A DNA stretch of 21,294 bases from JBBRWV01 sp038248985. Its GTDB lineage: Bacteria > Planctomycetota > Phycisphaerae > WQYP01. Under the pieces are notes generated by a model. It was given only the letters and a program-made list of their open reading frames with translations. It ran no database searches and had not been told where the DNA came from. Each line of letters starts with the position of its first letter. The first letter of the stretch is position 1. Location: NCBI GenBank assembly GCA_038248985.1, contig JBBRWV010000061.1, positions 1-21,294 on the forward strand, read 5' to 3'. Made by a program: the position numbers and the translations under genes. Shown in pieces: positions 7,062 to 13,884 of the stretch.

Positions 7062-8153
7062 TTGCACGTAAAACGCCCACAATCCTCCCCCCCCGGCGCT
7101 ACCCATCGCGGGTTCACGATGGTCGAATTGCTCGTCGTCATCGTAATTATCATCATCCTCATCATCATCCTCATCCCCGTCGTCTCCAAAGCCCGCGAGT
7201 CCGCACGTCGAACTACCTGCGGAACCAACCTTCGTTCCCTCGCCCAGCAGTTCCGCCAGTACAGCATCGAGTTCGGAGAGCCCCCGCGCGCCCTCTATAC
7301 CAATCTCGGCCTCACATCAGGGATTTACCAGTCCCCCGAAACGGGCGGAGCCTCCGCTTTCGCTTTCTATCAAACCTGCACCTTCGCATTCACCTGTGCC
7401 GAAGGAGATAACCCGTTCAAAGGGTCTGGCACCACAAACCGGCTTGGCAGCAACGGCGGCGTGCCTATCACCAATGACGTGACCGCCACCCTCTTCCTGC
7501 TGGTCCGCAACAACATGATGAACGTCAAACAGTTTATTTGCCCCAGTGATTTCAACGCCTTTCCCGACAAAATGCTGCGCCAAAATCCCTTGCCCGTCGT
7601 TCCTGAAACCGCAGCCCTTCGCAGCAATTTTACCGATCGACGCAATCTCTCCTACAGCCTGACGACACCCTATCCCTCGCAATCCTGGCTCGGTGACTTC
7701 GGCCAGTCCGGCAATCCCTCACCCGGTGGCGTGCGCTCCGGCATGTCCAGCGGATACCGCTACAACATCCAGGTCTTTCCCAACCTGGCGCTGGCAGCTG
7801 ACCTCAATCCTGGCAACAGCGGCACAATCCCGCTGACCTCTCTCACCCTAAATTCCTCTTCCGCTGACATGCTGCAAGGTAACAGCAAAAATCATGCACG
7901 CGCCGGCCAAAACGTGGCCTATGCCGACGGGCGCGTCGAATGGGCGAAAACGCCCTTTGCCGGGGGAGAACAAGACAACATCTATACCCGCGCGGCGATA
8001 AATCCCTCGGTCCCCCGTAAACCCATGAGCGACCAAGCCAGTGATACCGACCCTCTCTCGGCCTTCGGCGGCCAGCCGCCCACCAATTCCCTCGACAGCA
8101 TTCTGTTGCCCACCGCCACGGTGACCCCCGGCAAGGAATCCCTCCCGTGGTGA
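7062..8153 (+). CDS. type IV pilin-like protein with prepilin leader (first of pair)
   Basis: Exported pseudopilin-like protein processed by prepilin peptidase. A basic leader (HVKRPQ...THRG) precedes FTMVELLVV, so cleavage is expected after the Gly of RGF with Glu at +5. An unusually Ile-rich membrane helix (VVIVIIIILIIILIPVV) follows, then KARESARRTTCGTNLRSLAQQF, typical of PVC prepilin-like proteins. The C-terminal HARAGQNVAYADGRVEW matches the tail motif of that family. The 363-aa size is usual. The frame has only a TTG start (7062) with no evident ribosome-binding site after a TGA at 7050. A run of eight C (7087-7094) lies just before the conserved part, so a frameshifted longer leader is possible. 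The next gene is a second pilin-like protein 45 nt downstream. No secretion ATPase or prepilin peptidase is nearby. Its substrate or role is not shown. Confidence 0.82.
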   Translation: MHVKRPQSSPPGATHRGFTMVELLVVIVIIIILIIILIPVVSKARESARRTTCGTNLRSLAQQFRQYSIEFGEPPRALYTNLGLTSGIYQSPETGGASAFAFYQTCTFAFTCAEGDNPFKGSGTTNRLGSNGGVPITNDVTATLFLLVRNNMMNVKQFICPSDFNAFPDKMLRQNPLPVVPETAALRSNFTDRRNLSYSLTTPYPSQSWLGDFGQSGNPSPGGVRSGMSSGYRYNIQVFPNLALAADLNPGNSGTIPLTSLTLNSSSADMLQGNSKNHARAGQNVAYADGRVEWAKTPFAGGEQDNIYTRAAINPSVPRKPMSDQASDTDPLSAFGGQPPTNSLDSILLPTATVTPGKESLPW

Positions 8154-8198
8154 CTTTCAACTGGCCGTCGAATGTCCGGCACTCATAGGAGTACCTAA

Positions 8199-9092
8199 AT
8201 GCAAGCTCGTCTGAAAAAGGTGCGATCCGGTTTTACGCTCATTGAGTTGCTGGCAGTCTGCGCCTGCATCGCTCTTCTTCTGGTAGTGTTCTCTTATGCC
8301 ATTATCGCCGCACAGGAGCGCGCCCGCATAGCCTTGTGCGCAATGAATCTGCGCCAGAGTGCCCAAGCCTACAGCGCCTACGCGATGAATAATGAGAATT
8401 GGTACCCCTTAGTCGCGATTGACAACACCCGGTATCGCGGCATGGGTACATGGAAAGGGCCCGGATATCCCACGGGGGCGCTGAAAGTGTCGTTGCTCCC
8501 TTTCTTGTGGAAAACCCCCGGCGGAAAACTGCCCAACGACGATCCCAATCCCTTTGAATTTCCCAAGTATTTGTCGGATTTCCGTACGTTATATTGTCCC
8601 AATACTACCAAGGGCAAAGGCTTCAACACAGCCGTGGCCGCATATGCTTATAACAAGGTGGCCAGTCAATGGGACATACACAGATATCCCCCTGATATTG
8701 GCTACAGCGCGCCCAATGGCAATTCGCCCGGTTACTATAGTTGGAGCCCGTCCTATCAATATTTCGGAAAACGCATCGAGTATCCAGGCAGTCCGGGCAA
8801 CTTTGCTGCGGACTCGACCGCCGACCACTTTGCTGCCGGCTTCATCCACGACGCCCCCAACACCATTATCATGGCCGATATCGCCATGGTGAAAATTGCT
8901 GACAATACGTGGGATCTCGATGGCCTTGATGAAGACAGCGAAACTTTAAACGTCAGCCATCGCGGTGGCATGAACGTGCTTTACAATGATGGACGCGTCG
9001 CATTTAGCACTTTTCAAGACAAAGTCGTCCTGTCCCAATATTACTACACCAACCTGAACAGCAGTATCAATCTCGTTTTCGGCCCCAAGTAG
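8199..9092 (+). CDS. type IV pilin-like protein (second of pair)
   Basis: A 297-aa prepilin-like protein. The short basic leader MQARLKKVRSG precedes FTLIELLAV (cleavage after Gly11, Glu at +5), followed by a helix ending in AAQERARIALCAMNLRQSAQAY. The globular part is rich in Tyr, Pro and Asn and ends with SHRGGMNVLYNDGRVAF, the family's tail motif. AGGAG at 8187-8191 sits 7 nt before the ATG and fixes the start. The 45-nt gap from the first pilin gene suggests one transcript. The leader is shorter and the core differs clearly from its neighbour, so they are not a recent duplicate. Codon choice is mixed at the third position, unlike the C-ending + strand genes around it. It may be a surface or type II secretion pseudopilin; partner proteins are not in the window. 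Confidence 0.87.
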   Translation: MQARLKKVRSGFTLIELLAVCACIALLLVVFSYAIIAAQERARIALCAMNLRQSAQAYSAYAMNNENWYPLVAIDNTRYRGMGTWKGPGYPTGALKVSLLPFLWKTPGGKLPNDDPNPFEFPKYLSDFRTLYCPNTTKGKGFNTAVAAYAYNKVASQWDIHRYPPDIGYSAPNGNSPGYYSWSPSYQYFGKRIEYPGSPGNFAADSTADHFAAGFIHDAPNTIIMADIAMVKIADNTWDLDGLDEDSETLNVSHRGGMNVLYNDGRVAFSTFQDKVVLSQYYYTNLNSSINLVFGPK

Positions 9093-9106
9093 CCGCGACA
9101 TTCCCC

Positions 9107-9547
9107 CTACCTAAAACTCCCCCGCACATTCGGCCGCGCCAGCACCACAAACGTAAAAATGCCCAGCACCGTACCCAGCGGAACGGATAAACACGCCAAC
9201 GCCGCCACCACATAAATCAGCACAATGTGCCGCCGCGTCACCAGCGACCTGGCAGCCCACGCCATCAACCCTGCAACGCCCCATCCAATCAAAAGAGTAG
9301 CCAAGCCCAGCCCTATGAACATCCATCCCATAAACGCGGGCAGCGGAGGACTGCCGGAACCAAATGTTCGGGGCGAAAAAACCATCACCCCGCCCATTCC
9401 AATGTAAATCACCGCAGGGCACGATGACAGGGCACTCAACCCCGCCATCACGTACCAGCAAATAGACAGAATCCGCAAATGCTCCTGATCCTGCGTCGAC
9501 TGCGGCGCATACGAAATCACAGGATAGGGCGACTGCGGCTCGGCCAT
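9107..9547 (-). CDS. small conserved-looking integral membrane protein
   Basis: A 146-aa protein of unknown function with a Pro/Gln/Tyr-rich polar N-terminus (about 25 residues, ending QDQEHLRILS) and four likely membrane segments: near WYVMAGLSALSSCPAVIYIG, MGWMFIGLGLATLLIGWGVA, VLIYVVAALACLS and VLGIFTFVVLARP. The pattern of EHLRILSICWYVMAGL at the start and PLGTVLGIFTFVVL at the end resembles small membrane proteins I recall from many PVC and other genomes. I chose ATG 9547 because GGGAGGA lies 4 nt upstream. An in-frame GTG at 9565 would overlap the pyrC stop by 4 nt (GTGA) and is a fair alternative. It follows pyrC on the same strand and is probably cotranscribed. No catalytic motif is visible. 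Confidence 0.75.
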   Translation of the reverse strand: MAEPQSPYPVISYAPQSTQDQEHLRILSICWYVMAGLSALSSCPAVIYIGMGGVMVFSPRTFGSGSPPLPAFMGWMFIGLGLATLLIGWGVAGLMAWAARSLVTRRHIVLIYVVAALACLSVPLGTVLGIFTFVVLARPNVRGSFR

Positions 9548-9551
9548 GCGT

Positions 9552-9558
9552 TCCTCCC
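9552..9558 (-). promoter_or_regulatory. strong ribosome-binding site that decides the membrane protein start
   Basis: The minus strand reads GGGAGGA 4 nt before the ATG at 9547, just upstream of the pyrC stop-codon region in the other direction. It favours the ATG over the GTG at 9565, whose coding sequence would contain this site. Confidence 0.6.
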
Positions 9559-9561
9559 GAT

Positions 9562-10884
9562 TCACTGCCCCCGTTGCACCTGACCATCAAACACCACCCG
9601 CCCGCCCACCAGCGTATACCGCACTTTCCCCGTTACCTGCCATCCCCCAAAGGGCGTGTTGCGCGATTTCGAATACGACTGCTGCGGATCAATCACCCAC
9701 GCCTGTTGCGGATCGATCACCGTCACATCGGCATCGGCACCGATGGCCAGCGTCCCCTTGCCGGGCAACTGCATCACCCCCGCCGGCGCGATCGTCATCT
9801 TCTCAATAAGCTGCGCCCACGTCAGATGCCCCGGCTGCACCAACGCCTTCACATACAGCGCAAGCGCCGTCTCCAATCCAATAATTCCAAACGGTGCCTT
9901 GTCGAACTCCAGCTCTTTTTCTTCGCGCGTGTGCGGCGCATGATCCGTCGCCAGGCAGTCGATCGTCCCATCGACCACCCCCTGGATGCACGCCTCCACA
10001 TCCGCTTGCGTGCGCAGCGGTGGATTCATTTTGGTGTGCGTGTCGTACCCGCCCCCGCCGCCCAGCGTGGCGCACGCCTCATCCGTCAGCAGCAAATGAT
10101 GCGGCGAAACTTCACATGTCACCGGCTGCTGGTCGTTCTTCGCCTGCCGCACCAGCTCCACCGCGTGCGCTGTGGAAATATGCTGCACGTGATACCGCGC
10201 CCCGATTCGTTTGTTCAGCAGCAGATCCCGCGCGATCATCAATTCCTCCGCCACCGGTGGCAGCCCCGCGAGGCCCAACTTCGTCGCCACCAGCCCCGCC
10301 GTCATCGGCCCGCCCGTCAGCGTCGGCTCCTCGCAATGCTGCGTCAGTACGCTGCCGATCATCTTCACGTATTGCAACGCCTTCAACATCACCGCCGCCG
10401 ATCCCACACCCACCCCATCATCCGAAAAACCCACTGCCCCCGCCGCGTGCATCAATCCCATCTCCGCCAGCTCCGCCCCTTTGCGCCCCTTGGTGATCGC
10501 CCCGATCGGCAGCACGTGACAAAGATTCGCCGCCCGCGCCTTGGTGTATACAAACTCAATCTGCGTGTCATCATCCAGCGCCGGCTGTGTGTTGGGCATG
10601 CAGCACACCGTGGTAAATCCGCCCGCCACCGCCGCCGCCGCCCCCGTGGCCACGGTCTCTTTCGCCTCCTGACCCGGCTGGCGAAAGTGTACATGAATGT
10701 CGATCAGCCCCGGCGTCACGTACCGGCCCCGGGCATCGATGACCGTGGCATCCCCCGAAACCTTCGACTTCAGCCCCGCCCCAATCTCCGCGATCTTCCC
10801 CTCCACAATAAGTACATCCGCAACCTCCTGAAAGTTGCGTGCCGGATCGATGACAGTGCCGCCGGTAATGAGAATAGTGTTCAT
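9562..10884 (-). CDS. pyrC: dihydroorotase, class I
   Basis: Third step of pyrimidine synthesis: reversible cyclisation of N-carbamoyl-L-aspartate to dihydroorotate, in the cytoplasm. The 440-aa amidohydrolase has all metal-site segments: DIHVHFRQPG (His64, His66), GFSDDG (Asp156), TQHCEE (His183), VQHIST (His235) and LATDHAPHT (Asp314). Spacing matches the Aquifex class I enzyme, which uses Asp rather than a carboxylated Lys as bridging ligand. SPHHLLLTD and KMNPPLR add substrate-binding segments. The C-terminal RNTPFGGWQVTGKV is typical. No ribosome-binding site precedes the ATG; instead a TATACT lies 8 nt upstream, suggesting a leaderless message. It is followed by a small membrane protein gene. 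No pyrB is adjacent. Class I enzymes often associate with aspartate transcarbamoylase; that partner would be elsewhere. Confidence 0.95.
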   Translation of the reverse strand: MNTILITGGTVIDPARNFQEVADVLIVEGKIAEIGAGLKSKVSGDATVIDARGRYVTPGLIDIHVHFRQPGQEAKETVATGAAAAVAGGFTTVCCMPNTQPALDDDTQIEFVYTKARAANLCHVLPIGAITKGRKGAELAEMGLMHAAGAVGFSDDGVGVGSAAVMLKALQYVKMIGSVLTQHCEEPTLTGGPMTAGLVATKLGLAGLPPVAEELMIARDLLLNKRIGARYHVQHISTAHAVELVRQAKNDQQPVTCEVSPHHLLLTDEACATLGGGGGYDTHTKMNPPLRTQADVEACIQGVVDGTIDCLATDHAPHTREEKELEFDKAPFGIIGLETALALYVKALVQPGHLTWAQLIEKMTIAPAGVMQLPGKGTLAIGADADVTVIDPQQAWVIDPQQSYSKSRNTPFGGWQVTGKVRYTLVGGRVVFDGQVQRGQ

Positions 10885-10892
10885 GGACGCGA

Positions 10893-10898
10893 AGTATA
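10893..10898 (-). promoter_or_regulatory. -10 element candidate placing pyrC transcription start near its ATG
   Basis: The minus strand reads TATACT (5/6 match to TATAAT) with 8 nt between it and the pyrC ATG. A start 6-7 nt beyond the element would fall within 2 nt of the ATG. No convincing -35 hexamer is found at 16-18 nt, so confidence is limited. Confidence 0.3.
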
Positions 10899-11016
10899 AG
10901 CGACAAACCCGCCTTCACGGAACTGTCCCCCAAAAACCGCCCCGGTTGCCTCCCGCACGAACCCGCCGATTCACGGTAAGATGCCCTCCCCCATCCTTCT
11001 TTCCAATGGAGCATTC

Positions 11017-11484
11017 ATGGACAACCTCTACCTGCGCGACAAAATCGAAAACTGGGTCAGCGACTTCTGCACCTCCGATTCCCTTCGCCCCTTTTCGTCC
11101 CCCCTCCGCGAAATCGCCGGCGAAATACTCGTCGTCTTCCTCGCCGGCGCGTGCGCGGTCCGCGACGTTGATCCTGCGGAGATCGAAGAACCCGACGTAA
11201 AACACTCCCTGCTTGGCCCCGTCGCCCGGCTGGCAATTCCCGAGGCCGCCCGTCGAGATATACCCGCCCTGTGTGGTGCCCTGCTCACCAACCTGCAAGC
11301 CGAAGGACGCCTCAGCGGAGGTCGCTCGCTCGGTGCTTTCGCCTGCGCCCTGACCAACGCCTATCTCGCAGCGTCCTCCGGCAAAATCCAACCCATCGTC
11401 CGCCCCGGCAGCAAAATCGGCCGCAACGATCCCTGTCCTTGTGGCAGCGGCAAAAAATACAAAAAATGCTGCATGACTTCGTAA
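11017..11484 (+). CDS. SEC-C motif protein
   Basis: A 155-aa cytoplasmic protein ending in IGRNDPCPCGSGKKYKKCC, a textbook SEC-C zinc-binding motif (Cys140, Cys142, Cys151, Cys152), as at the C-terminus of SecA and many small proteins. The preceding ~130 residues are mostly helical (SPLREIAGEILVVFLAG, DIPALCGALLTNLQAEGRLS, GAFACALTNAYLAAS) and I do not recognise a named domain there. SEC-C tails bind zinc and can mediate contacts with SecB or ribosomes; this protein's partner is unknown. ATG 11017 is preceded by GGAG at 5 nt, so it is preferred over the in-frame upstream ATG at 10981. It is divergent from pyrC and convergent with the hydrogenase-like operon, ending 15 nt from it. Confidence 0.82.
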   Translation: MDNLYLRDKIENWVSDFCTSDSLRPFSSPLREIAGEILVVFLAGACAVRDVDPAEIEEPDVKHSLLGPVARLAIPEAARRDIPALCGALLTNLQAEGRLSGGRSLGAFACALTNAYLAASSGKIQPIVRPGSKIGRNDPCPCGSGKKYKKCCMTS

Positions 11485-11499
11485 CCGCTCCTCGCCCCA

Positions 11500-12315
11500 T
11501 CACGAGCCCGCGGTCGCTCCCTCACCGAATGTCTGCGCCATCCGCGCCGGCTCGTTCTCCAGCCGACCGATCAAACGCAACAACCCATCCAAAATCGTCA
11601 GCGGATGCGGCGGACACCCCGGAATATACAAATCCACCGGCACCAACCCCTCGGCGCCGTTGTGAACTTCCGGATGACCCGCGTATGGCCCGCCCGAAAT
11701 CGCACACGCCCCTACCGCAATAACAATCTTCGGCCCCGGCACCGCCTCGTAAGTCTTCTGCAGCGCCACGCGCATGTTCTCGGTGATCGCCCCCGTGATC
11801 AGCAATCCATCCGCATGCCGCGGCGAAGCCACAAACTGGATTCCGAATCGGCTCAAATCCCAGCCCACCGTATTCAGCACGTTCACATCCGATTCACACC
11901 CATTGCACCCTCCCGCACTCACTTGCCGCAGCTTCAAAGACCTCCCCAACAATTTGCGCAGCTTCCCCTCCAGCGCCTGGGCCAATTCCAGTTCCTTGCC
12001 CGGCTCAATCTCCAGATGCGCCCGTTGCCGCACCGCCAGCGCATAATCGCGAGAATATCGAATCGCCTGCTCCGGACACGCCTGCTGGCAATCCGTACAG
12101 AAAAGACACCTTCCCAGATTCACCCTGACCGTATCCGTAATCGTGATCGCCTGCGTCGGACACGCCGCCTCACACGCCCGACATCCTTCCGGACACTTCG
12201 CCCCATCAATCACCGGACGCCCGCGGAAACGCGCCGGCATCTCCGGCGCAGGACCATCCGGATACCCGATCGTTCGGTATCCCTGATGCAGCCTTGCCCA
12301 CAGCACCTTCCACAT
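11500..12315 (-). CDS. hyfI: ferredoxin-small subunit fusion of a hydrogenase-like (Ehr/Hyf) complex
   Basis: A 271-aa electron-transfer subunit joining two modules usually encoded separately in formate hydrogenlyase. Residues 41-81 hold two [4Fe-4S] motifs. The first is C-x3-C-x2-C-x3-CP (Cys41, 45, 48, 52), with one extra residue in the first gap; the second is canonical (Cys70, 73, 76, 80). Residues about 128-250 are NuoB/HycG-like: AGGCNGCES (Cys137, Cys140), VGACAISGG (Cys204) and PGCPPHPLTILDGLL (Cys234), the four ligands of the proximal (N2-type) cluster. All cluster ligands are intact, so electrons could reach the large subunit. The ATG at 12315 follows AAAGGA by 8 nt. It is the last gene of the operon, 18 nt after the large subunit gene. 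The symbol is by homology; the complex may not be a hydrogenase. Confidence 0.9.
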   Translation of the reverse strand: MWKVLWARLHQGYRTIGYPDGPAPEMPARFRGRPVIDGAKCPEGCRACEAACPTQAITITDTVRVNLGRCLFCTDCQQACPEQAIRYSRDYALAVRQRAHLEIEPGKELELAQALEGKLRKLLGRSLKLRQVSAGGCNGCESDVNVLNTVGWDLSRFGIQFVASPRHADGLLITGAITENMRVALQKTYEAVPGPKIVIAVGACAISGGPYAGHPEVHNGAEGLVPVDLYIPGCPPHPLTILDGLLRLIGRLENEPARMAQTFGEGATAGS

Positions 12316-12333
12316 GGGTGGTCCTTTCTAACG

Positions 12334-13884
12334 CTACAAATCGTGTCCACAGTACGACAAATTGCAGCTCTTGTTGCACAGCGGAAAATCTGAAACCTGC
12401 TGCTTCCGCACCGCCAGCGCCAAACCCATCCAGTTATGAAACGAAGGATCAACAATCTTGTACCGCTCAAACTTGCCGGCTCCATCCGTCAACGCCACAT
12501 GACACAACTCCCCGCGCCACCCTTCGATCAACGACACGGCAATCTGCTTCGCCGACAACGATTTGCACCCACTCATCACCAGCCCCGAAGGAAACGCGCG
12601 CAGCTGCTCCCTCACAAAATCCAACGATCGCTGAATCTCCAGCCACCGGACGAACGCCCGCGCAAACACATCCCCGCTCTCCCAGGTGGAAATCGGAATG
12701 TGTACAAAACGAAATATCCCCGAAGGCTGATCGTGCCGCGCATCCCGCACCAGCCCGCACGCTCGCGCCATCGGCCCCACCAGCCCCAGTTCCCGCGCCG
12801 CTTCCGCGCTCAACCGCCCCGTATCCTCGAAACGCGCCATCACCGACGGCGAATCCCACAGCAAGTGAATCGCATTCGCACTTTCCTTCTCCGCCGTATC
12901 CAACCGCCGCAGTAAATCGTCAATCATCGCCTGATCCAGATCAAAACGGACGCCCCCCGGCCGCACCAACCCGCGCCCAAATCGGCTCCCGCAAAGCGTC
13001 GCCGTCATGTTCAGAAAATCCCCCCGCAGCCTCCCGCAAAAAGAAGCCGTCGGCAAAAAACCGATGTCCCCGGCCATCGCCCCCATATCCCCCACATGAT
13101 TGGCCAGCCGCTCCAATTCCAACGCAATGCCACGCAACGTCTGCGCCCGCGCCGATTTCCGCCCGCCGCTCAGCGCCTCAACAACCTGGCAATACGCCGT
13201 CGCGTGCCCCACCGTCGTATCTCCCGCCAACGTCTCGGCATAGTGAATCGTCCGCGCCGTCGGCCCCCCGATCATCGCCCGTTCCACCCCGCGATGCTGA
13301 TACCCCAACGCAATCTCCAAATGAAATACCGTCTCGCCATGACACTGAAAACGAAAATGCCCCGGCTCAATCGTCCCCGCATGCACCGGCCCCACGGAAA
13401 CTTCATGCAACTCCGCCCCCTCCACCCGATAAAAATCCATCACCCCCGGCGCTGGCGGTTTTCCTGCCAACTCCCGCCCCCACGCATCATGCCCCGCCCG
13501 GCAAGAATCATGAAAACGCACCGGCTTCCACCACGGATGCCCCTCCGCACGCAAACCAAACTGCTCCCCAATCTCACGCTCAAACAAATGCACCTGCGGA
13601 CAGCGCGGCGTAAGCGATGGAAATCTTTCTCCCACAATGCGCGTCCGCGCAAGCCGCAGCCGGCTCTGCTGATCATCGGCCAGCACCACATAAAAATCTG
13701 TCGCGTCGCTCGACTTCTCCGGCAACGCAAACAACGCCACCACCCGCTGCCCCCGCGCCACCGCATCCACAATCGACTGCTGAAATACCGCCACCGGCAA
13801 CTCCGGCACCAGCGCGCGATCCATCGCCCGCCCATTACCCAGTATGGCAAACTGATTGCTCGACAATGAATCCGCAGAACTCAT
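12334..13884 (-). CDS. hyfG: NuoCD-like large subunit lacking the Ni-binding cysteines
   Basis: A 516-aa protein with a NuoC-type N-terminal domain (signature region CPQVHLFEREIGEQFG and GHPWWKPVRF, 95-124) and a NuoD / group 4 hydrogenase large-subunit domain (about 160-516), as in HycE and HyfG. The paired Ni-Fe cysteines are gone. The L1 site that reads RVCGIC in HycE is here TLAGDT (Ala220, Thr223). The L2 site that reads PCYSC is here LSYCG (Ser510, Gly513). The protein ends right after this point, with no C-terminal extension for a maturation protease. Catalysis of H2 turnover is therefore not expected; this fits Ehr-type complexes. The tail carries an odd cysteine cluster (Cys503, 507, 512). 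ATG 13884 overlaps the previous gene by ATGA and has GGAGG 7 nt upstream. The symbol is by homology only. Confidence 0.9.
   Translation of the reverse strand: MSSADSLSSNQFAILGNGRAMDRALVPELPVAVFQQSIVDAVARGQRVVALFALPEKSSDATDFYVVLADDQQSRLRLARTRIVGERFPSLTPRCPQVHLFEREIGEQFGLRAEGHPWWKPVRFHDSCRAGHDAWGRELAGKPPAPGVMDFYRVEGAELHEVSVGPVHAGTIEPGHFRFQCHGETVFHLEIALGYQHRGVERAMIGGPTARTIHYAETLAGDTTVGHATAYCQVVEALSGGRKSARAQTLRGIALELERLANHVGDMGAMAGDIGFLPTASFCGRLRGDFLNMTATLCGSRFGRGLVRPGGVRFDLDQAMIDDLLRRLDTAEKESANAIHLLWDSPSVMARFEDTGRLSAEAARELGLVGPMARACGLVRDARHDQPSGIFRFVHIPISTWESGDVFARAFVRWLEIQRSLDFVREQLRAFPSGLVMSGCKSLSAKQIAVSLIEGWRGELCHVALTDGAGKFERYKIVDPSFHNWMGLALAVRKQQVSDFPLCNKSCNLSYCGHDL

Noticed and set aside
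12294..13613. Long Pro/Ser/Ala-rich open frame on + opposite the large subunit gene
   Set aside because: Low-complexity antisense shadow of the hyfG-like gene; no recognisable domain.
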